Source: Pseudomonadota bacterium (GTDB lineage Bacteria; Pseudomonadota; Gammaproteobacteria; Burkholderiales; Burkholderiaceae_C). From it: a stretch of DNA of 64,000 bases. How positions within the stretch are numbered: the stretch's first letter is position 1; each line of letters starts with the position of its first letter. The translations under genes and the position numbers were made by a program. A model generated the notes under the pieces. The model worked only from the letters and a program-made list of their open reading frames with translations, made no database searches and was not told where the DNA came from. Below, piece by piece: positions 32,300 through 41,249 of this stretch. The stretch is from contig CAUJIM010000017.1 of the NCBI GenBank assembly GCA_963205335.1, positions 52,198-116,197 on the forward strand, read 5' to 3'.

Positions 32300-32755
32300 A
32301 TGAAAGTCCGCGACATCCTGCGCCTGAAAGGCTCGGCGCTCTACACCACCACGCCCGAGGACAGCCTGGCCGACGCCGCGCGCGTGATGTCCGAGAACGA
32401 CATCGGCTCGCTCGTCGTGATGGCGCACGAGCGCGTGGTCGGCATCCTCACCTTCCGCGAGGTGATCGACGCGGCGGTGAGCAACGGCGGCAGCTTCGAG
32501 GGCCTGTCGGTGTACCGCAGCATGGACCCCGGACCGCTGATCTGCACGCTGGAAACCGAGCTCGACGAGGTGCGCCGCATGATGCTCGACCGCCACGCGC
32601 GCTACCTGCCGGTGATCGACAACCGCCGGCTCATGGGCGTGATCAGCTTCTACGACGTCGCCAAGACCGTGGTGGACAGCCAGAACCTCGAGAACAAGCT
32701 GCTCAAGGCCTATATCCGCGACTGGCCCGAGGAAACCGAGCCGTCGGAAAAATAG
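32300..32755 (+). CDS. tandem CBS domain-containing protein
   Basis: two CBS motifs 'VRDILRLKGSALYTTTPEDSL...GILTFREVID' and '...YLPVIDNRRLMGVISFYDV'. Confidence 0.88.
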   Translation: MKVRDILRLKGSALYTTTPEDSLADAARVMSENDIGSLVVMAHERVVGILTFREVIDAAVSNGGSFEGLSVYRSMDPGPLICTLETELDEVRRMMLDRHARYLPVIDNRRLMGVISFYDVAKTVVDSQNLENKLLKAYIRDWPEETEPSEK

Positions 32756-32772
32756 TAATGAAAAACGGCTTT

Positions 32773-32812
32773 TGCGCTTGCCTGTCAAGCGCCGGAAGCT
32801 ATCAAATCAATA
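32773..32812. repeat. dispersed palindromic repeat, copy D
   Basis: TGCGCTTGCCTGTCAAGCGCCGGAAGCTATCAAATCAATA between CBS gene and aroC. Confidence 0.72.
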
Positions 32813-32828
32813 ATCCAGGCATCGATCG

Positions 32829-33905
32829 ATGAGCGGCTCCACCCTCGGCACCCTGTTCTGCGTCACCAATTTCGGCGAGTCGCACGGCCCGGCCATCGGC
32901 TGCGTGATCGACGGCTGCCCGCCGGGCATGCAGCTTGCCGAAGCCGACATCCAGCACGACCTCGACCGCCGCCGCCCCGGCACCAGCCGCCACGTGACGC
33001 AGAGGAACGAGCCCGACGCGGTGGAAATCCTCTCCGGCGTATACGAGGGCCGCACCACCGGCACGCCGATCGCGCTGCTGATCCGCAACCAGGATCAGCG
33101 CAGCAAGGACTACGGCGAGATCGCGCAGCAGTTCCGTCCCGGCCACGCCGACTACAGCTACTGGCACAAGTACGGCCTGCGCGACCCGCGCGGCGGCGGG
33201 CGCTCGTCCGCCCGCCTGACCGCGCCCACGGTGGCGGCGGGCGCGGTGGCGAAGAAGTGGCTCGGGGAGAAATACGGCACGCGGTTCAGGGCCTGCATGG
33301 CACAGCTCGGAGAGCTGGAGATCCCCTTCGAGAGCTGGGAGCACGTGCCGCGCAACCCGTTCTTCGCGCCTGTGGCCGACGTGCAGCGCTACGAGGACTA
33401 CATGGACGCGCTGCGCAAGGCGCACGACTCCTGCGGCGCGCGCATCCGCGTGCAGGCCACGGGGGTGCCCGCGGGCCTGGGCGAGCCGCTGTACGACAAG
33501 CTCGACGCCGACATCGCCAAGGTGATGATGGGGCTGAACGCGGTCAAGGGCGTGGAGATCGGCGCCGGCTTCGCCAGCGTCGCGCAGCGCGGCAGCGTGC
33601 ACGGCGACGCGATCACGCCGCGGGGCTTCGAGAGCAACCACGCGGGCGGGGTGCTGGGCGGCATCAGCAGCGGGCAGGACATCGAGGTGAGCCTCACGAT
33701 CAAGCCGACCAGCTCCATCCTCACGCCGCGCCCGTCGATCGACATCCATGGCGCGCCGGTCCAGGTGGTGACCAAGGGGCGGCACGACCCCTGCGTCGGC
33801 ATCCGCGCCGCGCCGATCGCCGAGGCGCTGCTGGCGCTGGTGCTGATGGACCATGCGCTCAGGCACCGGGCGCAGTGCGGCGACGTGGCGCCGGTCCGGC
33901 CGTAG
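32829..33905 (+). CDS. aroC: chorismate synthase
   Basis: '[33 protein letters not shown]', '[28 protein letters not shown]'. Confidence 0.97.
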   Translation: MSGSTLGTLFCVTNFGESHGPAIGCVIDGCPPGMQLAEADIQHDLDRRRPGTSRHVTQRNEPDAVEILSGVYEGRTTGTPIALLIRNQDQRSKDYGEIAQQFRPGHADYSYWHKYGLRDPRGGGRSSARLTAPTVAAGAVAKKWLGEKYGTRFRACMAQLGELEIPFESWEHVPRNPFFAPVADVQRYEDYMDALRKAHDSCGARIRVQATGVPAGLGEPLYDKLDADIAKVMMGLNAVKGVEIGAGFASVAQRGSVHGDAITPRGFESNHAGGVLGGISSGQDIEVSLTIKPTSSILTPRPSIDIHGAPVQVVTKGRHDPCVGIRAAPIAEALLALVLMDHALRHRAQCGDVAPVRP

Positions 33906-33923
33906 ATTCCAAGCGAAAAACAT

Positions 33924-33960
33924 CGCTAGCAGGCGCCAGTCAAGCGCCGGCAGCTATCAT
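33924..33960. repeat. dispersed palindromic repeat, copy E
   Basis: CGCTAGCAGGCGCCAGTCAAGCGCCGGCAGCTATCAT between aroC and nrdR. Confidence 0.7.
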
Positions 33961-34406
33961 TTCCGTACCTTGTCGACCAGTGCCTTGAACTCGTCGATGT
34001 GCTCGAAGCTGCGGTAGACGCTGGCATAGCGCACGTAGGCCACCTTGTCGAGCTTCTGCAGCTCGCGCATCACCATCTCGCCCAGGCGGTTGGACAGCAG
34101 CTCGCGCTGGCCCGACTGCAGCAGGCGCTCCTCGATGTGCTCGATCGCGGCGTCCACCTGCTCGGTGCTCACCGGGCGCTTGCGCAGCGCGATGTGGAAG
34201 GACCCGACGAGCTTTTCCCGGTCGTAGTCGACGCGCCGCCCGTCTTTCTTGACGATGGCCGGAAAGCGCACCTCGGGGCGCTCGTAGGTGGTGAAGCGCT
34301 TGTCGCAGGCGCTGCAGCGGCGCCTGCGCCGGATGAAGCCGCCATCCTCGGACACGCGGGTCTCGACGACCTGCGTCTCCGGGTGGTTGCAGAAGGGGCA
34401 CTTCAC
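33957..34406 (-). CDS. nrdR: transcriptional repressor NrdR
   Basis: zinc ribbon '[43 protein letters not shown]'. Confidence 0.97.
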   Translation of the reverse strand: MKCPFCNHPETQVVETRVSEDGGFIRRRRRCSACDKRFTTYERPEVRFPAIVKKDGRRVDYDREKLVGSFHIALRKRPVSTEQVDAAIEHIEERLLQSGQRELLSNRLGEMVMRELQKLDKVAYVRYASVYRSFEHIDEFKALVDKVRK

Positions 34407-34424
34407 CGCGCCGGCCCCGGGCCT

Positions 34425-35669
34425 TCAGCCATACACCGGGAAGCGCTGCGTGAGCGCGTGCACCTTGGCGCGCACCGCCGCCAGGTTGGCCTCGTCGCCC
34501 GGCTTGTCGAGCACGTCGGCCATCAGGTTGGCCGTCAGGCGCGTTTCCTCTTCCCTGAAGCCGCGCGTGGTGATCGCGGGCGTGCCCACGCGCACGCCGC
34601 TGGTGACGAAGGGCTTCTCCGGGTCGTTCGGGATCGCGTTCTTGTTGATCGTGATGTGCGCCTGGCCCAGCGCCGCTTCCGCCGCCTTGCCGGTGATGCC
34701 CTTGGCGCGCAGGTCCACCAGCATCACGTGGCTCTCGGTACGGCCGCTGACGATGCGCAGGCCGCGCTCGGTCAGGGTCTGCGCGAATACCTGGGCGTTC
34801 TTCGCCACCTGCCGGCCGTAGGCCTTGAACTCGGGCGAGAGCGCCTCCTTGAACGCCACCGCCTTGGCCGCGATCACGTGCTCCAGCGGCCCGCCCTGCA
34901 GGCCGGGGAAGATGGCGGAGTTGATCGCCTTCTCGTGCTCGGCCTTCATCAGTACGAAGCCGCCGCGCGGGCCGCGCAGGCTCTTGTGCGTGGTGGAGGT
35001 GACCACGTCGGCGAAGGGCACCGGGTTGGGGTATTCGCCGGCAACGACGAGGCCGGCGTAGTGCGCGATGTCCACCCAGAAGATGGCGCCCACTTCCTTG
35101 GCGACCCTGGCCATGCGCTCGAAGTCGATGCGCAGGGCATAGGCCGAGGCGCCACCGATGATCAGCTTGGGGCGGTGCTCGCGCGCCTTGGCCTCGAAGG
35201 CGTTGTAGTCGATCTCTTCCCGGGCGTTCAGGCCGTAGGAGACCACGTTGAACCACTTGCCGCTCATGTTCAGCGCCATGCCGTGCGTCAGGTGGCCGCC
35301 CTCGGCCAGGCTCATGCCGAGGATGGTGTCGCCAGGCTTGAGGAAGGCCATCAGCACCGCCTGGTTGGCCTGCGAGCCGGAGTTGGGCTGCACGTTCGCC
35401 GCGTCGGCGCCGAAGAGCTGCCTGACGCGGTCGATCGCCAGCTGCTCGATCACGTCCACGTTCTCGCAGCCGCCGTAGTAGCGCTTGCCGGGATAGCCCT
35501 CGGCGTACTTGTTGGTCAGCTGAGAGCCCTGCGCCGCCATGACGGCGGGCGAGGCATAGTTTTCGCTGGCGATCAGCTCGATGTGGTCTTCCTGGCGGCG
35601 GTTTTCGGCCTGGATCGCGGCCCACACTTCGGGGTCGGTCTGTTCTACGAGGATGTTGCGTTGGTACAT
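34425..35669 (-). CDS. glyA: serine hydroxymethyltransferase
   Basis: '[41 protein letters not shown]', '[15 protein letters not shown]'. Confidence 0.97.
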   Translation of the reverse strand: MYQRNILVEQTDPEVWAAIQAENRRQEDHIELIASENYASPAVMAAQGSQLTNKYAEGYPGKRYYGGCENVDVIEQLAIDRVRQLFGADAANVQPNSGSQANQAVLMAFLKPGDTILGMSLAEGGHLTHGMALNMSGKWFNVVSYGLNAREEIDYNAFEAKAREHRPKLIIGGASAYALRIDFERMARVAKEVGAIFWVDIAHYAGLVVAGEYPNPVPFADVVTSTTHKSLRGPRGGFVLMKAEHEKAINSAIFPGLQGGPLEHVIAAKAVAFKEALSPEFKAYGRQVAKNAQVFAQTLTERGLRIVSGRTESHVMLVDLRAKGITGKAAEAALGQAHITINKNAIPNDPEKPFVTSGVRVGTPAITTRGFREEETRLTANLMADVLDKPGDEANLAAVRAKVHALTQRFPVYG

Positions 35670-35900
35670 GGCAGGTACTGAGGTGTCGGTCCCTTGGCGT
35701 GCAAGGGCTGCCCAGGCGAACGACGGATCGCGCGCTGGCCCGCAAGCCTCGGCGCGGTACGCTTCCCCGTGGTGAGCAGCTTGCTGCGGGTCTCCACGTC
35801 GGCTGCCATCCCCGCCATACCGGGGGCGGCCGCGCCTATCGCCAGTCGCGTACCGCGCGAGTGTATCGCGCGGCGCAATGGCCCGAGCGCGCGGGTGAGG

Positions 35901-36722
35901 TCAGAGACCGTCGCCGAGCAGGGCGACCTTTTCCGGCTGCTGCGCCGGCGCCGGGGTGGCCTGCACGGGCGCGGCCCGGGTCGCGAGCACCGGGGCCTTG
36001 CCCGAGGCATTGGCCACCTGGCGCAGGCGGAAGTGCTCGGCCAGCACCTTGCCGGCGTAGCCCGCGTCGTCCGGCAGGTTGGCGGCGCCGACGTAGAAGC
36101 GCAGGCCGCCCTCGACCGAGCCCGCGCGCGCTATGCACTCCTGCAGCACCTTCACGCCCACGCGCAGGTTGGCCACGGGGTCGAAGGCAGCGAAGCGTCC
36201 GCCGAAATCCTCGTACTTGTCGGTGTGCACGCGCGTCATCACCTGCATCAGCCCCTGCGCGCCGACGTTGCTCTGGGCAAACGGATTGAAGCTCGACTCC
36301 ACGGCCATCACGGAGAGGATCAGCGTCGGATCGAGCTTGGTGCGCGCGCCGATCGCATAGGCCTCGCTCACCAGGACGGCCAGCGGTTCGGGCGCGACGC
36401 GGTATTTCTTGCTCAGCCAGTAGGCGACGGCGGCCTGTTCGGTCGGCAGGTCCTTGGGGTTGCTGGCGGTGGCGCGCTCGCTGGCGAACGGTTCGGTGGC
36501 AAAGCCGTCCATCGCCACCTGCCGCTCCTGCAGCCAGCCCATCAGTTCACCTTCGCCCATCTGGCGCAGGTCGGGCCGCATCACCAGCGCGAGGGCGGCA
36601 AAGGCGACCGCCAGGCCGAGCAGCGCGAGGCTGCTGTGCGTGAGCTCGAAAAAACCATTGGCCACGTCGGTAGCAAAGGTGCGGAGGCCGGTGAATGCCT
36701 GGGAGCGTGCCTTCATTTCCAT
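35901..36722 (-). CDS. lytic transglycosylase (SLT domain) protein with N-terminal TM
   Basis: 'LILSVMAVESSFNPFAQSNVGAQGLMQVMTRVHTDKY' SLT motif; start 'MEMKARSQAFTGLR' preceded by GGAAGGA. Confidence 0.88.
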   Translation of the reverse strand: MEMKARSQAFTGLRTFATDVANGFFELTHSSLALLGLAVAFAALALVMRPDLRQMGEGELMGWLQERQVAMDGFATEPFASERATASNPKDLPTEQAAVAYWLSKKYRVAPEPLAVLVSEAYAIGARTKLDPTLILSVMAVESSFNPFAQSNVGAQGLMQVMTRVHTDKYEDFGGRFAAFDPVANLRVGVKVLQECIARAGSVEGGLRFYVGAANLPDDAGYAGKVLAEHFRLRQVANASGKAPVLATRAAPVQATPAPAQQPEKVALLGDGL

Positions 36723-36912
36723 TCCTTCCAGTTGCGAGCCCGATGCACCACTCGCCCGAAGGAGTGATGGTGGCTTGCGTTGCGCCAGACAAGAAGACGT
36801 CTGGCAAGCTGTACCGTTGCCGGCCCACCGGCATCTGCCGTATTCGGGGTGGGGGCCTGGCGCAAGGTCCGCGGATGACAATCTAGGGGTTTGTACCAAT
36901 GCCTTGGCGATT
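36723..36912 (-). promoter_or_regulatory. long structured 5' leader of the lytic transglycosylase gene (candidate cis-regulatory RNA)
   Basis: predicted promoter TTGACG-N18-TAGAAT (36943-36948/36919-36924) gives a ~190-nt leader; nested hairpin GCTTGC-CAGAC...GTCTG...GCAAGC at 36773-36809. Confidence 0.35.
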
Positions 36913-37123
36913 GGGCGGATTCTAGGGAGCGTTCAAATGCATCGTCAATACTGATTATTCTGTTTGTTATATAGAAAAAGTATTAAAGAAACCGAAATGC
37001 CTGTGAAAACGGGCGCATTTCCAGACTTCGGATCGGTGTGTGTCTGAATGTAATCCGCAATCGGCCGCGCCAGTAGATTGCAAGAAGCAGTTGGCAAAGC
37101 ATCCGGGGGTTTGCTACGCTGGT

Positions 37124-37352
37124 GCCGTCTGCATGGCAGACATTCGCCAAGAGCGCCAGGCCGGCGCATGCGAAGCGTTCCGCGCTGCGCGTGCGAAGGT
37201 CTCTGGCGCTTGGAGGCCACCCCTGGAGGCAATCGCTTGCCTCCCGCTCCCGGGACAGCAATCTCCCGGGCGCTGACGATGGCAAACGGCCGTTGTGCCT
37301 GCCGTCAAGCCCGGTGCCCGGAGTACCTCCGGCCGCCGGGCTTTCCGTTTTC
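37124..37352 (+). ncRNA. candidate structured non-coding RNA ending in an intrinsic terminator
   Basis: promoter TTGGCA-N18-TACGCT (37091-37096/37115-37120), a dense series of hairpins, then AAGCCCGG...CCGGGCTTTCCGTTTT. Confidence 0.42.
37307..37352 (+). terminator. intrinsic terminator
   Basis: AAGCCCGG-N21-CCGGGCTT followed by TCCGTTTTCT. Confidence 0.6.
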
Positions 37353-37443
37353 TCGCCGCCCGATGGCCCTGGCGGGGGCGCCAGGCCGGTCGATTGCACT
37401 CACAATATGCGCTCGTGCATACGACATGCGAAGAGAGCGAAAG

Positions 37444-40400
37444 ATGCAGCGGGCAGGGTGGTTGGCAAGGCGTTCGGTCTGGTTGCGGCGTGTCGTCTGG
37501 GGCGCCGGCATCGTGGTGCTGCTCTACCTGCTCGCCTGGCTGGCGCTGCCGCCTATTCTTCGCGCGCAGCTGGAAAAGCAGGGTTCGGAAATCCTGGGCC
37601 GGCGGGTGACGGTCGCGCAGGTGGCGTTTTCTCCCTGGTCGCTGGAGCTCACGCTGCGCGGGCTGCAGATCGCCAACGCGGCGGGCGATGCCCCCCAGGT
37701 GCAGGTGGAGCGCATCTACGCCAATGCCGCCGTGCAATCGCTGTGGCATCTGGCCCCGGTGATCGATGCCTTGCAGGTCGACGCCCCGAAGCTGCGGTTC
37801 GCGCAGACGGCTCCCGGCGCGTTCGATTTCGACGACGTGCTCCAGCGCCTGGCGCAGCGGCCGAGCCCGCCTTCCGACGAGCCCGCGCGTTTCGCGCTCT
37901 ACAACCTGCAGCTGCAGGGCGGCGAGGTGGACTTCGACGACCGCACGGTGGACGTGCGCCACACGGTGCGCCAGCTGGCGCTGGATATTCCGTTCCTGAG
38001 CAACCTGGCCGCCGACAGGCAGGTGACCGTGACGCCCAGGCTGGCGCTCGAGCTGGACGGTAGCGCCTTCGACTCCTCGGCGCAGGCGACGCCGTTCGCG
38101 GATTCGCGCCAGACCAGCGTGCGGATGCAGCTCAAGGACTTCGACCTCGCGCCGCTGGCGGCGTACGTTCCCGCGTCGCTGCCGCTCAAGCTGCGCGCCG
38201 GGACGCTCGATGTCGACCTGGGCCTGGAGTTTTCCGAACAGGACGGCAGCCCGAAGGTGCGCCTGAGCGGCAGCGTGCGGCTCGGCGGGCTGGACGTGGC
38301 GGATGCGGCCGGCGCGCCGCTGCTGGCGTTCGAGCAGCTGCAGGTGGCGCTCGACGACGTGCGCCCGCTAGAGCGCCAGGTGCGGATCGCGTCGGTCGAG
38401 TGGCAGTCGCCCCGGGTCCACCTGCGGCGCGATGCTTCCGGGAAGGTGGTCCTGCCGATCGCGGCCCCGGACGCGGGCGCGGCGGCGCCGCCGCAGCCAC
38501 CGGGGTCCTCGGCGGCACCCTGGACCGTCAGCGTGCAGCAGGTGCAGGTGCGCGACGGCGCGGCCGACTGGCAGGACGAGAGCCTTCCCGAATCCGGGGG
38601 GCACCGCGCGTGGCAGGTGCGCGGCTGGCAGGCGCAGGTGACCGATGCCGCCTGGCCGCTCGAGCAGCCGCTGCATTTCAGTACCGAGATGCAGGTGAGC
38701 GGCGGCGGCGCGGCGGCGGGCGCGCCCGCCCGCGTGCAGGCGCAGGGCGAGGTCACCGCGCAGCGCGCGCAGGTGGCGCTGTCGGTGAACGACCTGTCCC
38801 TGGCGCTGGCCGCGCCCTATCTCGCGGGCCTGCTCAAGCCGGAACTGGCGGGCGTGGTGGATGCCAAGCTGCAACTCGAGCGCGATGGCGAGGCGCTGCT
38901 GCTCAAGCTGCCCAGGCTGGCACTGGCCAAGGCCAGCCTTTCGTGCGCCGAGGCCAGGGGCTGCCCGGCGCTGCGCGAGGCAGGCGTGGCGAATGCGGCA
39001 AAAGGGGCGCAGATCGCGCTGCAGGGGCTGGAGATCACGGATGCGTCGGTCGACCTGCAGCAGCACCGGGTGGCGCTCGGGCAGGTGACGCTGCAGCAGC
39101 CGCAGATCCTGGTGGCGCGGGACAAGGCGGGCGCCTGGATGTTCGCCGATTGGCTGGCGCCATCGCCCGCCGCCCATGAGCATGGCGCGCCGCCTGCGGC
39201 GGCCTCGCCCCCCTGGTCGCTCAAGATGGGTGGGCTGCAGCTCAAGGGCGGCATGGTGGCGTTGCGCGATGCGGCGGCGCCTGCTCCGGTGGCGCTGAAC
39301 CTGTCGGCGCTCGACGTGGGCGTGCGCGACTTCGCATGGAGCGACGGCCGGATGCCGGCCTTCGGCCTGCGCGTGCAGACCCGCGTCGGGGCGGGGCGCG
39401 CCGACCCCGGTCAATTGTCCTGGGACGGTACGCTGGCGCTGGCGCCGGCGCTCGAAGCCAAGGGCAGGGTGCGTGCGCGCAACCTGCCGCTGCAGGTGCT
39501 GCAGCCGTATGTGGCGCAGGGGCTGAACGTGGACGTGCTGCGCGCCGACGGCGGCTTCGTCGGCGATGTGCGCGTGGCCGATGCGCCTGCGGGGCTTTCG
39601 GTCGGCGTACAGGGCGACGTGGCGCTCGACGAGGTGCATGTGCGCGTGGCCTCTGCGCAAAAAGAGGCGGCGCAGCCGGGGCAATCCACCGTGGGCGAGC
39701 GCGGCGAAGACCTGCTGCGCTGGAAATCGCTCGCGCTGCGCGGCGTCTCGCTGGGCATGGCGCCGGGCAAGCCGCTGGCGCTCGAGGTGCAGGAGACGGC
39801 ACTGAGCGACTTCTTCGCCCGCGTCATCGTGCAGGAGAGCGGCCGCATCAACCTGCAGGACATCCGTTCGTCCACCGGCGCGCAGGCGCCCCACGCCGCC
39901 GAAGCCGCCGCGGATACCGGACCTGCGGGCGACGCGCCCCGGATCCGTTTCGGGCCGGTCGCGCTGACCAACGGCACGGTGGACTTCACCGACCACTTCA
40001 TCAAGCCCAACTACTCCGCCAACCTGACGCAGTTGACCGGGCGCCTGAGCGCGTTCTCGTCGGAGCCGGCGGCGCCCGGCGCGCCGCCGCAGATGGCGCA
40101 GCTCGAGCTCAAGGGGCGCGCGCAGGGCACGGCCACGCTCGACGTCTCGGGCCAGCTCAATCCCCTGGCGAAGCCCCTGGCGCTGGATATCCAGGGGCAC
40201 ATGCACGATCTGGAGCTGCCGCCGCTGTCGCCCTACAGCGTGAAGTACGCCGGGCACGGCATCGAGCGCGGCAAGCTCAGCATGGACGTGGCGTACAAGG
40301 TCCAGCCCGACGGGCAGCTGAGCGCCAGCAATAAGCTGGTGCTCAAGCAACTGGCCTTCGGCGACCAGGTGGAGGGCGCGCCCGCCAGCCTGCCGGTGCG

Positions 40401-41148
40401 GCTCGCGGTGGCGCTGCTGGCCGACCGCAACGGCGTGATCGACGTGGACCTGCCGATCAGCGGCTCGCTCAACGACCCGGAGTTCCGCCTCGGGCCGGTG
40501 ATCCTCAAGGTGATCGGCAACCTCATCATGAAGGCCGTCACCGCGCCGTTCTCGCTGCTGGCGAGCGCCTTCGCGGGCGGTGACGAGCAGGGCGCCGTCG
40601 CCTTCTCCGCCGGCAGCAGCGACCTGGGCGCCAAGGCCCGCGAGCAGCTCGACGCCATCGCCAAGGCGCTCGCCGACCGCCCGGCGCTCAAGGCCACGGT
40701 GGTGGGCTGGGCCGACCCTGCGGCCGAGCAGCAGGCCTGGAAGCGCGAGCGCCTGCAGGACCTGCTGCTGGCGCAGAAGCGCCGCGCGGCGGTGCAGGGC
40801 GGCAAGGACGCGACGGCGGTCACGCAGGTGAGCGCCGAGGAGTACCCCGCGCTGCTCAAGGAGGCATACCGGCGCGCCGACAACATCGCCAAGCCGCGCA
40901 ACCTCGTGGGCCTGGCCAAGGACATTCCGCAGGCCGAGATGGAGAAACTCCTGCTCGACGGCATCGCCGTGCCGGGCGACGCCATGCAGGAGCTGGCCCT
41001 GGCGCGCAGCGTTGCCGTGCGCGACTACCTCGCCGCGCACCAGGTGCCGATCGATCGGCTCTTCGTGGGGGCGAGCAAGCTGCAGGGGGCCGGCGAGAAA
41101 GACAAGGTTTTCACGCCCCACGCCGAGCTGCAGCTCTCGGCCCGGTAA
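37444..41148 (+). CDS. DUF748 (AsmA-like) large envelope protein with C-terminal OmpA-like segment
   Basis: ~1234 aa; N-terminal TM, 'LGRRVTVAQVAFSPWSLELTLRGLQIAN', repeated 'GTVDFTDHFIKPNYSANLTQLTGRLSAF' pattern. Confidence 0.88.
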   Translation: MQRAGWLARRSVWLRRVVWGAGIVVLLYLLAWLALPPILRAQLEKQGSEILGRRVTVAQVAFSPWSLELTLRGLQIANAAGDAPQVQVERIYANAAVQSLWHLAPVIDALQVDAPKLRFAQTAPGAFDFDDVLQRLAQRPSPPSDEPARFALYNLQLQGGEVDFDDRTVDVRHTVRQLALDIPFLSNLAADRQVTVTPRLALELDGSAFDSSAQATPFADSRQTSVRMQLKDFDLAPLAAYVPASLPLKLRAGTLDVDLGLEFSEQDGSPKVRLSGSVRLGGLDVADAAGAPLLAFEQLQVALDDVRPLERQVRIASVEWQSPRVHLRRDASGKVVLPIAAPDAGAAAPPQPPGSSAAPWTVSVQQVQVRDGAADWQDESLPESGGHRAWQVRGWQAQVTDAAWPLEQPLHFSTEMQVSGGGAAAGAPARVQAQGEVTAQRAQVALSVNDLSLALAAPYLAGLLKPELAGVVDAKLQLERDGEALLLKLPRLALAKASLSCAEARGCPALREAGVANAAKGAQIALQGLEITDASVDLQQHRVALGQVTLQQPQILVARDKAGAWMFADWLAPSPAAHEHGAPPAAASPPWSLKMGGLQLKGGMVALRDAAAPAPVALNLSALDVGVRDFAWSDGRMPAFGLRVQTRVGAGRADPGQLSWDGTLALAPALEAKGRVRARNLPLQVLQPYVAQGLNVDVLRADGGFVGDVRVADAPAGLSVGVQGDVALDEVHVRVASAQKEAAQPGQSTVGERGEDLLRWKSLALRGVSLGMAPGKPLALEVQETALSDFFARVIVQESGRINLQDIRSSTGAQAPHAAEAAADTGPAGDAPRIRFGPVALTNGTVDFTDHFIKPNYSANLTQLTGRLSAFSSEPAAPGAPPQMAQLELKGRAQGTATLDVSGQLNPLAKPLALDIQGHMHDLELPPLSPYSVKYAGHGIERGKLSMDVAYKVQPDGQLSASNKLVLKQLAFGDQVEGAPASLPVRLAVALLADRNGVIDVDLPISGSLNDPEFRLGPVILKVIGNLIMKAVTAPFSLLASAFAGGDEQGAVAFSAGSSDLGAKAREQLDAIAKALADRPALKATVVGWADPAAEQQAWKRERLQDLLLAQKRRAAVQGGKDATAVTQVSAEEYPALLKEAYRRADNIAKPRNLVGLAKDIPQAEMEKLLLDGIAVPGDAMQELALARSVAVRDYLAAHQVPIDRLFVGASKLQGAGEKDKVFTPHAELQLSAR

Positions 41149-41249
41149 GGGCGCCGCAAACCACGCCACAATAGCGACCCTGCCCGTGCGCCCGTTTGCG
41201 CCGTGGGTCCGGGCGGCAATGGCCGCCCGCCTCTCATCGTTATTGCACC

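Noticed and set aside
37124-37352. Assignment of the structured RNA to RNase P, tmRNA, SRP RNA or 6S RNA
   Set aside because: No GAGGAAAGTCCGGGC core (RNase P), no tag ORF (tmRNA), no SRP tetraloop motif; the stems are multi-domain rather than a single long 6S-like hairpin. Reported only as an unassigned candidate.
38368-41169. 933-aa minus-strand ORF opposite the DUF748 gene
   Set aside because: Antisense artefact; the plus-strand protein shows signal/TM and repeat structure.
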